This document shows, piece by piece, positions 43,282-52,020 of a stretch of 64,000 bases of DNA (position 1 is its first letter; each line of letters starts with the position of its first letter). Origin of the DNA: JAXLXE01 sp046328115 (GTDB taxonomy: Bacteria; Chloroflexota; UBA6077; JACCZL01); the NCBI GenBank assembly GCA_046328115.1, contig JAXLXE010000002.1:1-64000 (forward strand), given 5' to 3'. The translations under genes were made by a program, and so were the position numbers. The notes beneath the pieces are model-generated. The model was not told where the DNA came from. It did not search any database and worked only from the letters and a program-made list of their open reading frames with translations.

Positions 43282-44937
43282 ATGACCACGGGCGGAATGA
43301 ATCAAGCCACGGCCCTTATCCGCCACGCGTGGTTATCCCGCCTGGTGATTGCCATGCTCGTCCTGGCGCCGGTGCGACCGTCGGTGGCGGCGGCGCCGGA
43401 GCCAGCCGCTACCCAGCCAACGTATCGGCTGGAGGTGGCGATAGACGTTGGCCGCGCCGTCGCCACCGTTGCGCAGACCGTGGAGCTACCGAACCGAACT
43501 GGCGTCTCGCTGGGGACATTGGTGTTTCGCTCCATGCCAGCCGCAATCGGAGCGCTGGATCTGAAACGCGCGTCGGTGGACGGCGTCAACGTCACGCCGG
43601 TCGTCGACGGCGCCATCATCGAGGTTCCGTTACCAGTGCCGATGCCAGCGGAAGGCCGGAGGACCGCGACGCTAGAGTACGAGCTACGCGTGCCGCGCCG
43701 TGCCGACCGCTTCGGAGCGCAACCGGGCTCCGTGGTCCTCGGCAGCTTCGTGGCGCTGCTCGCGATCCACGAGGGGGACTGGGACCGTCGGCCGTACACG
43801 GAGGTAGGAGACGCGTTCTACAGCGAAAACGCCTCCTGGGACGTCACGGTGCGAACAAGCGCGCCGACTACCATCGTCACGTCTGGGCGCCCGACCGGCG
43901 ATCCGGACCGGGCCCGCTTCACCGCGAGTGCCGCGCGGGACTTCGCGATCGTCGCCGGGCAGGATCTTCAGGAGGCTGCGACCCAGGCTAGCGGTACGGA
44001 GATCCGCGCATTCGCCCGGTCTGCGCCCCGGGCGCAACGCCTGGCAGATGAGTCCGCCGCCGTGTTTGACTGGCTCGCCGGGTACGCGGGCCCTACGGGC
44101 CAGGACTGGTTGGCCGTGGTGGACGTGGACTTGCCAGCCAGCTACGGCGGAATGGAGTATCCGGGACTCGTGATGATCTCCCAGCACCTGCCGATCCAGG
44201 CGAATCTCGAAGGATCGACACTGGGCGTGCTGCTCGTCCACGAAATCGCTCACCAGTGGTTCTTTGGCCTGGTCGGCAATGACCAGATCGGTGCGCCCTG
44301 GGTGGACGAGGCGTTCGCGTCATACGCCCAGTACCTGTACTACGCGGAGCGTGGGTCAGCCGCGGCAGGTCCGGTGCTGGACCGAGCGGTCTCTTCTGGC
44401 GCGGGGTGGTCCGGACCCCCGGTGGATGGCTCGGTCTTCGACTTCCCCTCCGATCCCGCGTATTTCGCGGTGGTCTACCGGGGAGGAGCAACGTTTCTGC
44501 ACGCGCTGCGGCGCGACCTGGGTCCTGTCGCGTTTCGTGAGCTCCTAAGGTCGCTCGTCGCAACGTATCGCGGACACGAGGCGACGCCGCTGGGCGTGCT
44601 CGATCTGGCCCAACGACACAGCGGCCGACCTGTGCGCACGCTGGCAGCCGAGTACTTCCGCTACCCGTCGCTGGCCTCGCCAGCGTTCGCAAACTGGCAG
44701 GTGGCGCTGAGCGGAGAATCACTCCGAGACGGATCTGAAGCAACAGTCTCCTCTGAGCTCCCATGGGCCCAGGCCGAGCTCTGGCTGGATCATCGGCTGA
44801 TTGCGCGGGGTTCGACGTCCCCACTTCGCGTGTCTCTCGCGAACGTCGAGCCGGGTGACTATGTGCTCCTGGCGCGACTGACTGACACGGAAGGCGCGAC
44901 CTTTGAACAGGCCCGACGCGTCACAGTCGGCCGCTGA
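43282..44937 (+). CDS. Secreted M1-family (gluzincin) metallopeptidase
   Basis: The 551-aa protein has a signal peptide (about residues 1-35, WLSRLVIAMLVLAPVRPSVAAAP), an N-terminal beta domain, and the M1 catalytic domain with YGGMEYPGLVMI (the GxMEN-like motif) and the zinc site LVHEIAHQWFFGLVGND plus the downstream Glu in WVDEAFASYAQYLYYAE. The C-terminal helical domain (AVVYRGGATFLHALRRDLG) is shorter than in classical aminopeptidase N. Start: ATG 43282, or the ATG five codons later with GGGCGGA in front. Exported, with unknown substrate. Confidence 0.87.
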   Translation: MTTGGMNQATALIRHAWLSRLVIAMLVLAPVRPSVAAAPEPAATQPTYRLEVAIDVGRAVATVAQTVELPNRTGVSLGTLVFRSMPAAIGALDLKRASVDGVNVTPVVDGAIIEVPLPVPMPAEGRRTATLEYELRVPRRADRFGAQPGSVVLGSFVALLAIHEGDWDRRPYTEVGDAFYSENASWDVTVRTSAPTTIVTSGRPTGDPDRARFTASAARDFAIVAGQDLQEAATQASGTEIRAFARSAPRAQRLADESAAVFDWLAGYAGPTGQDWLAVVDVDLPASYGGMEYPGLVMISQHLPIQANLEGSTLGVLLVHEIAHQWFFGLVGNDQIGAPWVDEAFASYAQYLYYAERGSAAAGPVLDRAVSSGAGWSGPPVDGSVFDFPSDPAYFAVVYRGGATFLHALRRDLGPVAFRELLRSLVATYRGHEATPLGVLDLAQRHSGRPVRTLAAEYFRYPSLASPAFANWQVALSGESLRDGSEATVSSELPWAQAELWLDHRLIARGSTSPLRVSLANVEPGDYVLLARLTDTEGATFEQARRVTVGR

Positions 44938-45053
44938 GAGAACAACAAACCCCGCGCTACCCGTCCATCCCCCACCGCGGGCGGACCGCCGACCGTGCGT
45001 ATCAGACCTAACGCGGCCGAGGAGCCTGCCCGCATCTCTCCGGGGGCGAGATT

Positions 45054-46250
45054 TCAAGTTCCCTGGACGTTGCCGGTGATTCTGTCGAGGTGACGTCCGA
45101 CGAGGGAGCGCGCTGACGCTGTCCAGCGAGCCGACTGCGCGTCAAGCTCGGCGATGGCGTCCGCGTCCGTTCTGCCTTCGCGGACGAGCCGCGCGCCCGC
45201 CTCTCGGATCTGAACGGCAAGCTCTGCCATTGCCGCGCCGTACGCTCGCTTGAGACGCCTATCCAGCTCCGGTCCGCTCGCGGCAATCCCCCTTCGCCTG
45301 AGCTCCTCGCGAAACTGCTTGAAGCCATAGCCATCGCGTTCCAGCCGCTTGAGCCGCGCCGCCAGGTCGCCCCGCGCCGTCAGGCCGCGATCAAGGTAAG
45401 CGATAAGGTCGTTCACCGACGTCAGCCGCCTGTCGCGACGTAGCCGCTCGATGGACGCGGGGCCTTCGTCCCGGCCCTCAGGCTCCAGGAACACGCCCGC
45501 GCGGATCTTGCGGACCGCGCCGATGGCCCCGGCACCTAGCCGATAGTACCGTTCGCACGCCTCCACCGAGTCCAGCCGCATCCCGTCGCTCTTCGCCAGA
45601 CACTCGGCCACATCCCAGTTTGGGAGGGGTTCAAAGAACGCGCGTGGATCAACCTGGCGGAGCATGGTCCAACTCGGGTCCAGTGGGCCATCGGGCGCCA
45701 GGTGCGCCCGGTTGGCGGCGTGGTCTGGCGCCAGAAAGAAGCCATCCAGCAGGTGCCATCCACGCTCACCCGGGGCCACCATCGCTGCGAGATCTGCAAC
45801 TTGCTCCAGCAGCACTTCCAGGCCCTGCGCGCCAACCTGCTTGGGGTTTGCGGTCTCCAGCGTCCACTTGAAGTCCACAGGCTCCAGCACCACGGCGGCC
45901 GCGTGCCTCCCCACTAGCAGCGCGTCAGCGTGGGAGACGCCGGCCGACTGCACCGTGGCGGCGAGCTCAGGGATCCTGTGCAGCACCACGATCCATTCGA
46001 CCGTATAGGCGGCGTCGCCGGTGACCGGACGCTCGCTCCCGACGAGCGAGTCAAGGTGTACGGAGCCAAGCTCCTCCCACCTCCGTCCGATCTGCTCGCT
46101 CGCGCCGCCCCAGTCGCCGATCCGCCAGAGCTGCCGGCCCTCGAGCGGCGAACGAACGGAGATAGGGCGCCTCACACGCGGCCGCGGCGGCGCTCCGCGG
46201 CGGGTCTGATCCGGGCGACCGGAGCTCTCCTGGGGTTCGCTAGGCATCAT
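45054..46250 (-). CDS. Hypothetical protein, possible PD-(D/E)XK nuclease-like fold
   Basis: The 398-aa protein matches no family I recognise. The first 40 residues are Pro/Arg rich. A central block shows WEELGSVHLD (Glu60), SHADALLVGRHAAAVVLEPVDFKWTLET (Asp109, Glu123, Asp126, Lys128) and KQVGAQGLEVLLEQVADLA; the order D-x13-ExxDxK followed by a helix resembles a restriction-nuclease-like core. The C-terminus is helical and charged (LDRGLTARGDLAARLKRLERDGYGFKQFREEL). No transmembrane segments. It lies convergent to the M1 peptidase and divergent from dcd, both close. Confidence 0.6.
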   Translation of the reverse strand: MMPSEPQESSGRPDQTRRGAPPRPRVRRPISVRSPLEGRQLWRIGDWGGASEQIGRRWEELGSVHLDSLVGSERPVTGDAAYTVEWIVVLHRIPELAATVQSAGVSHADALLVGRHAAAVVLEPVDFKWTLETANPKQVGAQGLEVLLEQVADLAAMVAPGERGWHLLDGFFLAPDHAANRAHLAPDGPLDPSWTMLRQVDPRAFFEPLPNWDVAECLAKSDGMRLDSVEACERYYRLGAGAIGAVRKIRAGVFLEPEGRDEGPASIERLRRDRRLTSVNDLIAYLDRGLTARGDLAARLKRLERDGYGFKQFREELRRRGIAASGPELDRRLKRAYGAAMAELAVQIREAGARLVREGRTDADAIAELDAQSARWTASARSLVGRHLDRITGNVQGT

Positions 46251-46348
46251 GGGACTGAACGAGTGTACCCCGTCTGCCGGATCAGTCCGTGCAGCAGGGA
46301 ATCCGGAAGTCCTAAGCTGTGCGGAATTTCAACGGCGGAGGCCACGAG

Positions 46349-46867
46349 TTGGCGATTCTGACGCGCGACGAGATTCTGCGACGCGTGCGGTCCGGGGACG
46401 TCGAGATCGACCCATTCACCGAAGCGGCGGTAGGGCCGGCCTCAGTTGACCTGCATCTGGCAAATCAGTTCCGTGTGTTCCGCAGAGTGCGCGAGGTCTT
46501 TCACGTCACCGAGGCAGCGACGTATGAGGATGTCACGGAAGTCGTTGAGGTGGCGAACGATGACTACTTTGTGTTGATGCCGGGCGAAACGGTGCATGGG
46601 ATCACGCGAGAACGTATCAAGCTGCCCGACAACCTGTGCGGTTGGCTCCAGGGCCGCAGCCGATTCGCCCGCCTGGGACTCATGGTGCACATCACCGCGA
46701 GCTTCATGCAGCCAGGCATCAACAACCGCCAGGCACTGGAGATCAACAACGCAGGCCCGATCCCGTTGGCATTACGGCCGGGCACGGCCGTATGTCAGTT
46801 CATCTTCGAGGAATGCGTTGGGCGCGCCTCGTATGGCGGTCGGTACCGAGACCAGCGCGCACCGTAA
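46349..46867 (+). CDS. dcd: dCTP deaminase
   Basis: The 172-aa trimeric dUTPase-fold enzyme converts dCTP to dUTP. It shows the family blocks VGPASVDLHLANQFRVF, LMPGETVHGITRERIKLPDNLCGWLQGRSRFARLGLMVHIT and NNRQALEINNAGPIPLALRPGTAVCQFIFEE, with the catalytic Glu in LEINN. I choose the TTG at 46349 because GGCGGAGG lies 7 nt upstream; a GTG ten codons earlier has no ribosome site. The pathway partner for dUTP hydrolysis is not in the window. Confidence 0.9.
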   Translation: MAILTRDEILRRVRSGDVEIDPFTEAAVGPASVDLHLANQFRVFRRVREVFHVTEAATYEDVTEVVEVANDDYFVLMPGETVHGITRERIKLPDNLCGWLQGRSRFARLGLMVHITASFMQPGINNRQALEINNAGPIPLALRPGTAVCQFIFEECVGRASYGGRYRDQRAP

Positions 46868-46886
46868 TGCACCATAGTTGGATGCG

Positions 46887-47432
46887 CTACCCGCGGCGGC
46901 CCACGATCTCCTCGAGCGCGCGCTCGAACGGCTCGATCTCATGCGGGCCGTAGAACACAAACTTGACGACTTTCAGGCCCGTGGCGCCCCGCAAGTACCG
47001 CACAACCGTCTCCAGCGCTAGCGGCGCAGCCCGGTCCCTGGGGTAACCGAAGATCCCCGTACCGATCGATGGAAACGCGATGGATCGGAGCGCGTGGGCA
47101 TCCGCAAGCTCCAGGCTGCACCGGTAGGCGCTGGCGAGCAGTTCTGGCTCGCCGTCGGTTCCGCCCCGCCACACCGGACCCACGGCGTGGATGACAAAGC
47201 GCGCCGCCAGGCGGCCACCTCCGGTGATAGCCGCTCGGCCCGTTGGCACGTGTCCGATACGCGCGCATTCTTCCGCAACGCTCGGGCCGGCGGCCTCGTG
47301 GATAGCGCCGCTCACGCCGCCCCCCGGCCACAGACCTTCGTTGGCAGCGTTGACAATGACGTCCACGTCCTGGTTGACCACGCTGCCGCCCTCAAGCACC
47401 AGTCGCGTCTTGCCAATCTGGGTCTCACGCAT
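46887..47432 (-). CDS. Macro domain protein (ADP-ribose/O-acetyl-ADP-ribose hydrolase type)
   Basis: The 181-aa macro domain has the MacroD-type catalytic loop VNAANEGLWPGGGVSGAIHEAAG, GRAAITGGGRL, VIHAVGPVWRGG and the phosphate loop IAFPSIGTGIFGYPRDRAA. These proteins bind ADP-ribose and remove it from proteins, O-acetyl-ADP-ribose or nucleic acid. Strong ribosome site GGGGAGG 6 nt upstream. Convergent with dcd, 19 nt between stops. Confidence 0.88.
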   Translation of the reverse strand: MRETQIGKTRLVLEGGSVVNQDVDVIVNAANEGLWPGGGVSGAIHEAAGPSVAEECARIGHVPTGRAAITGGGRLAARFVIHAVGPVWRGGTDGEPELLASAYRCSLELADAHALRSIAFPSIGTGIFGYPRDRAAPLALETVVRYLRGATGLKVVKFVFYGPHEIEPFERALEEIVGRRG

Positions 47433-47486
47433 GTGGGCCTCCCCGGCGATTGCGGCCGTTAGCCTTGCACGCTGAAGAACTGACGG

Positions 47487-49061
47487 TCAGACGACGTCCG
47501 GCTCCGCAAGCGACGTGGTCTCTTCCGGAGCCAGCGCTTTGCGAAGCGTATCCGGAAGGGGCCACCCAAGCGGATCCTCCAGAAATGTTGGCAGCGTCCT
47601 CCGCACATCGTCTTCTACGTAGTCGAAATTCACGACTCTGTCGGTGAGCTCCCAGAATATTGGATCGTCGATCGAGCCGAGCTCCCGGCCGATCTGAGAC
47701 AGCGTGGCGTCCGACTGCGCGGCGAGCACCTCACGAATCCGTCCCGCAAGCGCGCGCTCACCCCGAGCCAGGAAGAAGCTGCCCAGCGACGCCGTGGTCT
47801 TGTAGAGCTGAATCAAGGCTGGCGACCGCTTGGCCTCGGCCCGACTTACCGTCTCGATCAGGCGGTTAACGATGGCCGCTGTAACTTCCGCGGACTTGCC
47901 ACGATCGTAAGCGTTCTCCGCCAGAATCCGCAGGTCGTACGCGGCGGCCGCGGCCATCCAGAGCAGCGGGCCGCTACCGGCCGCGTCGCCGTAGTAGCTG
48001 ATCCGGTCCGCGATCTCCAGGGTAACGCGCGGGTCCCAATCCATCGCGGTATCGGCCAGTAGTCGGTACTGATACAAGGCGTGGTACCCGGAGCGCGTGT
48101 CGCCCTGGTTGATCGCGGCGCGCAAGAACGTGTTGAAGAACTTCATCACTGTTCGTAGCAGCCCCAGGTCGCTGGTCTCCACGGCCTTCTCGCCAAGCTG
48201 GCGAACAACCAGCGCAACGGTATTGTTCACGTCGTGCATCTTGTTCAGCGTCGCGAAGTACACCTCCTGAACCTCGTCCAACATGCGGCGCTCAGTCCAG
48301 GTCAGCGTCTCCTCGATCTCACGCCGGATCAGCTCGTGCCGTCCGCGGAAATGGTGTTCTTCGATCTCGAACCAGGCGGCGGGCAGTCGCGGCTTGCGGT
48401 CCAGGTACTCCTCCATAGCCCAGAAGAGCACCCAGACGCTGTGACGGGCCACAGCGCTGTCGGTCAGGCCCACAGCCGTTCGCGCGATGTCGCCGATCTG
48501 GTTGATCCTGGTGGCCACGCTGGCCCGACGTGCGGCCACTCTTCCCGATCCCCGGTCCAGATTGGTGGCCCGCGACAACTCGCGCCGGAGGTGGTTCAGC
48601 ACGTGCTCTGGGCGGAGAATGTCGAACAGGTACTTGATGTAGGGCGGCAGTAGGGCGAAACACACGGTGGTCATGGCGACCGCCATCAAGATCCCGTGAG
48701 TGGGAAGGTAGTCTTCCTGGAGCACCAGCCCGAGCCAGAGGTTGAACGTGATCGTGACGATGAAGACAGCGATGAGTGCCGCGTTCACCGGGTTGTGGAT
48801 GAAGATGCCGATGATGTTGAAGGAGTACCTCTGGGCGGTGAGCTGAACGGTCAGCAGTACCAGCGCTATCAACACGCTCATGGCGCTGGTCAGCGCGGCG
48901 GCGTTCGTATTGAGGACGAACTGCACACTGCCGAGCGCGCCGATCTCAAAATGCTGTGTGGGATCCCCCAGCACGGCACTCACGCCCAGCAGCAGGCCGG
49001 TAACGATGGCCAGCGAGAGGGCTGGCACTAGCCAGGGAACAAGTCCAGACAGCTTGCTCAC
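47487..49061 (-). CDS. DUF2254 membrane protein
   Basis: The 524-aa protein has four N-terminal transmembrane segments (about residues 9-30, 48-74, 88-112, 123-145), with TSAMSVLIALVLLTVQLTAQRYS between them, and a large helical cytoplasmic part containing DUF2254-type blocks (VGLTDSAVARHSVWVLFWAMEEYL). The family is uncharacterised. GTG start. Neighbours show no operon link: macro-domain gene 54 nt downstream, a secreted protein gene 102 nt upstream on the same strand. Confidence 0.78.
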   Translation of the reverse strand: MSKLSGLVPWLVPALSLAIVTGLLLGVSAVLGDPTQHFEIGALGSVQFVLNTNAAALTSAMSVLIALVLLTVQLTAQRYSFNIIGIFIHNPVNAALIAVFIVTITFNLWLGLVLQEDYLPTHGILMAVAMTTVCFALLPPYIKYLFDILRPEHVLNHLRRELSRATNLDRGSGRVAARRASVATRINQIGDIARTAVGLTDSAVARHSVWVLFWAMEEYLDRKPRLPAAWFEIEEHHFRGRHELIRREIEETLTWTERRMLDEVQEVYFATLNKMHDVNNTVALVVRQLGEKAVETSDLGLLRTVMKFFNTFLRAAINQGDTRSGYHALYQYRLLADTAMDWDPRVTLEIADRISYYGDAAGSGPLLWMAAAAAYDLRILAENAYDRGKSAEVTAAIVNRLIETVSRAEAKRSPALIQLYKTTASLGSFFLARGERALAGRIREVLAAQSDATLSQIGRELGSIDDPIFWELTDRVVNFDYVEDDVRRTLPTFLEDPLGWPLPDTLRKALAPEETTSLAEPDVV

Positions 49062-49163
49062 GGGACCGGCCTTGGCGTTCGTTCCGAGTCCTTACGGGCT
49101 GGCATGCGGGCCGATTGTAGGTGCTGCAACAAGCCCGTTCAACAGACCGTTGTCCAGACTGAC

Positions 49164-50597
49164 CTAGGGTCGGCCCGGGGTGGGCTGTTGTGACCACGGC
49201 TCAACGACCGGCGCCCGCGCCTGATCACCGCCCGCGAGCGCGCTCACCCGGAAGTTCCGGAACGCAGCGACCACCTCGTCATCGCCCTCCACGCCGCCAA
49301 GCCGGGCAAGGCCCAGTCCAATCCCGCCCGCCCCCGCAAGCACCTCGTCCACGGCCAGCAACACCTCGCGGCCGTTAAGCAACACCCACACGCGCTCGCC
49401 GCGACTCCGGCTGGTGAGCTGGTTCCATTCGCCTGCCCTGAACGACGCGTGCAGGTCAGATCGCTGAGCAAGGGTCTGCGCAGGGCCATCGCGGGATGAG
49501 CGGACCACAGCCACCACGCCTCGATCGGGCGCCACCAGAACTACGTGCGCCCGCGATCCCGCCTCATCGATCCGCGTGATCAGCGTGACTCCGGCGCGAC
49601 GCTCGCCCTCGAGGACTTTGAACTCTACGGCAACCTCGCCATCCGCGAGCGCCACGCCCCCCAGGCTAGTCGAGCTCTCAACGGCCGAGTCCGTCGCCTG
49701 GCAACGCCCGCTGAGCCTGAACTGGAGCGCGCCACCCTCGAACTCGCGCGCGCCCCGCCCGGTGGGGCAGCGCGACGGTGAAATACGGCCATCCCGACTC
49801 AGATCATCTTCAAGCACGAGCTGGCCTACTGTCGGTGCGGGGACGGGAGTTGCCGCGGGATCTCGAAGCACGGTCGCCGTTGACTGGGGCGTGGGGGCGG
49901 CATTGCCGGCGCCGGTGGCTTCGAGGATGCGCAGGTTGTGGAATACCGCCGCTGCCTCACCGGGAGCATCGTCGCCCCCCGGACGCAGTACGCTGAGCTG
50001 AACCGCACCGGTATTCTCCGGAGCCCCACCGAACGACGCCGTCTCCACCCCATTCAGGAGCAGCGCCACTTGATCACCACGGAGGACCAGCGAGACGGCG
50101 GTCCAGGCTCCAGAATTGAGCACCGGTCCCGTCCCGGTGCGCTCTACCACGCTCGTAGCGACGCCATCCACGGTCTTGCCCAACACGACCCGCGTTTCGC
50201 CCAGCAACGCCCACACAGCGTGGCGACCAGAGGGATCGATTCGCGCGAAAACCCCCGCGATCGGTGCGACAGTCGATTCAAGCGAGCGGACCTGCAGGTG
50301 GATCTCCCCATCCGCCAGACCCACGCCGCGCACCGGCGCGTTCACGGTGCTCGCCGTGGAGGTGGGAAGACAGCGGCCGCTGACGCGCAGAACCAGGCCG
50401 TCCGGGCTAACCTCTGATCCGCCGCGACCCGTGGGGCAGCGCTCTGCCACAACCGCCCCGCTTGAGGTCAAGGCATCCGCCAGAACCTCCCGGAGTGGTC
50501 GCCCCTCGTCGGCCCTGCTCACGCCAGGCACCAGGGTGACGGCGGCAGTTACCCACAGCGAGAGCAGAACCCGCCTCACCCCGAATGACGCGCGCAT
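49164..50597 (-). CDS. Secreted protein with two LamG/concanavalin-like repeats
   Basis: The 477-aa protein starts at ATG 50597 with a signal peptide (RRVLLSLWVTAAVTLVPGVSRADE). Two similar halves follow, each beginning with a CPTGRG motif and a SGRC cysteine: AERCPTGRGGSEVSPDGLVLRVSGRC (about 55-80) and PSRCPTGRGAREFEGGALQFRLSGRC (about 275-300). Each then shows a jelly-roll pattern (LADGEIHLQVRSLES...WALLGETRVVLGKTV...WTAVSLVLRGDQVALLLNGVE). Predicted extracellular carbohydrate or surface-binding protein; no catalytic residues seen. Confidence 0.7.
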   Translation of the reverse strand: MRASFGVRRVLLSLWVTAAVTLVPGVSRADEGRPLREVLADALTSSGAVVAERCPTGRGGSEVSPDGLVLRVSGRCLPTSTASTVNAPVRGVGLADGEIHLQVRSLESTVAPIAGVFARIDPSGRHAVWALLGETRVVLGKTVDGVATSVVERTGTGPVLNSGAWTAVSLVLRGDQVALLLNGVETASFGGAPENTGAVQLSVLRPGGDDAPGEAAAVFHNLRILEATGAGNAAPTPQSTATVLRDPAATPVPAPTVGQLVLEDDLSRDGRISPSRCPTGRGAREFEGGALQFRLSGRCQATDSAVESSTSLGGVALADGEVAVEFKVLEGERRAGVTLITRIDEAGSRAHVVLVAPDRGVVAVVRSSRDGPAQTLAQRSDLHASFRAGEWNQLTSRSRGERVWVLLNGREVLLAVDEVLAGAGGIGLGLARLGGVEGDDEVVAAFRNFRVSALAGGDQARAPVVEPWSQQPTPGRP

Positions 50598-50654
50598 GGT
50601 GCATTCTACCGGCCCAACGCCGTCTGCGACCCGTGGCTGCGTTTCGATGGCCGC

Positions 50655-50699
50655 TATACTCGGACCGAGCTCCCTGGCATAACGGAGCCGCACGAGGAA
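50655..50699 (+). promoter_or_regulatory. -10 element and ribosome site of fabL
   Basis: TATACT at 50655-50660 places the start near 50667, and GAGGAA at 50694-50699 lies 3 nt before the ATG. The region is divergent with the LamG-type gene. Confidence 0.55.
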
Positions 50700-50702
50700 C
50701 CC

Positions 50703-51452
50703 ATGGACCTTTCGGGAAAGTTAGCGCTGGTCACGGGTGGCGGGAGGGGGATCGGGCGTGCCGTGGCTCTGGAGCTAGCGCGGCGTGGCGCTGACCTCCT
50801 GATCAACTACTTACGAAACGCGGAGGCAGCCGAGGCTACCTGCGCGGAGATCTCGGCGATCGGGCGCGTGGCCCAACCGATTCGCGGACACGTCGGCGAT
50901 CCGGAACGGGTCCAGCGCATGTTCGACCAGATTAGAGAGGGCCACGGCCGACTCGACATTCTCGTCAACAACGCCGCGTCGGGCGTCATTCGCTCCGCCG
51001 AGAATCTCGATGCCCACCACTGGGACTGGACGATGAACATCAACACCCGCGGGGCGTGGCTCTGCGCTCAGCAGGCGTTGCCGCTGATGTCCCAGGGCGG
51101 GAGCATCGTCTCTATCTCGAGCCTGGGGGCCACTCGCGTCATCCCCGACTACGTCGCGGTGGGCGTGTCCAAAGCAGCCTTGGAGACGCTCACGCGCTAT
51201 CTCGCTGTTGAGCTGGCGCCGCGGGGTATCAGAGTCAACGCTGTCTCTGGCGGCCTGGTTGACACGGACGCGCTGGAGCACTTTCCGCGACGAGACCGCA
51301 TGCTAGAGGACGCTCGCACCAGAACGCCGGCCGGCAGAATGGTGACTCCGGAGGACATTGCCCGGGCCGTGGCGTTTCTCTGTGGCCCTGACGCGGAGAT
51401 GGTCCGCGGCCACGTGCTGGTGGTAGACGGCGGGTTCAGTCTACCGATCTGA
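50703..51452 (+). CDS. fabL: Enoyl-ACP reductase, FabL type (SDR)
   Basis: The 249-aa short-chain dehydrogenase has the NADPH-binding VTGGGRGIGRAVALELARRGAD, the NNAASGV motif and the FabL-type active site YVAVGVSKAALETLTRYLAVEL, where Tyr and Lys are six residues apart, followed by VNAVSGGLVDTDALEHFPRRD and PAGRMVTPEDIARAVAFLCGPDAEMVRGHVLVVDGG. The close match to Bacillus FabL around VGVSKAALE supports the last step of fatty-acid elongation. No other fab genes are adjacent. Confidence 0.88.
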   Translation: MDLSGKLALVTGGGRGIGRAVALELARRGADLLINYLRNAEAAEATCAEISAIGRVAQPIRGHVGDPERVQRMFDQIREGHGRLDILVNNAASGVIRSAENLDAHHWDWTMNINTRGAWLCAQQALPLMSQGGSIVSISSLGATRVIPDYVAVGVSKAALETLTRYLAVELAPRGIRVNAVSGGLVDTDALEHFPRRDRMLEDARTRTPAGRMVTPEDIARAVAFLCGPDAEMVRGHVLVVDGGFSLPI

Positions 51453-51462
51453 GAATCCGACG

Positions 51463-51864
51463 CTAGGAGTCCGACTCGTCCACAGGCGCGTCCGGGCGGG
51501 CGAGCAGCGCCGGGATGGCTCGAACGAACGCGGAGTTGGCCAGCACGCGGTCCGCCCCCGCCTCGACGGCACGCGCCCTCAACCCCGTCTGCATATGTGG
51601 ACCGAAAGCAAGGACGAATGCGTCCGGACGGCGCTCCCTGACGAGTCTGATCAGATCATCCCAGGGCTGCCGCGTGGCCGCCATCCCCACCAGGAGTGTC
51701 ACCGGGCCCGCGTCCGGCAGGGCCTGCTCCAGCTCCGCGGCCGAGCGAACGTATCCCACCGCGCTTCCAAGCTGGGCGGAGGCGGCATCTATCCGCGATC
51801 GCGCGAACAGATCGTCCACCACTGCCAGTACAGTCCTCCCTCGGCGGGCAGGCTCGGAGGCCAT
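51463..51864 (-). CDS. Receiver-like protein without phospho-acceptor
   Basis: The 133-aa protein folds like a receiver (TVLAVVDDLFARSRIDAA..., PDAFVLAFGPHMQTGLRARAVEAGADRVLANSAF) but lacks the phospho-acceptor Asp: the corresponding strand is VTLLVGMAATR. It could be a pseudo-receiver. It lies 14 nt downstream of a 32-aa basic protein gene on the same strand, so the two are probably co-transcribed. Confidence 0.65.
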   Translation of the reverse strand: MASEPARRGRTVLAVVDDLFARSRIDAASAQLGSAVGYVRSAAELEQALPDAGPVTLLVGMAATRQPWDDLIRLVRERRPDAFVLAFGPHMQTGLRARAVEAGADRVLANSAFVRAIPALLARPDAPVDESDS

Positions 51865-51878
51865 CGGCAGCGGCTGGT

Positions 51879-51977
51879 CTACTTCCGCTTCGCCAGGCCT
51901 GAGATTTGCTTTCGCTCTTCCATCTTGCGGCGCTTCACACGGTGCTTCCGCAGCGCCACCTTCTTTCGCTTGTTCAC
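51879..51977 (-). CDS. Very small basic protein (32 aa), possible ribosomal type
   Basis: A GTG at 51977 with GGGAG 6-7 nt upstream opens a 32-codon frame. The first 20 residues are MNKRKKVALRKHRVKRRKME, rich in Lys, Arg and His with an acidic patch; the end is LAKRK. Its composition and the RKHR-KRRK pattern resemble bacterial bS22/AURKAIP1-COX24-type ribosomal mini-proteins; that is a tentative likeness, not a match. It is followed by the pseudo-receiver gene. Confidence 0.6.
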   Translation of the reverse strand: MNKRKKVALRKHRVKRRKMEERKQISGLAKRK

Positions 51978-52020
51978 ATGCTTCTCCCAGTCAGAGTCCG
52001 CTGATTGTACCCGCGGCCGG

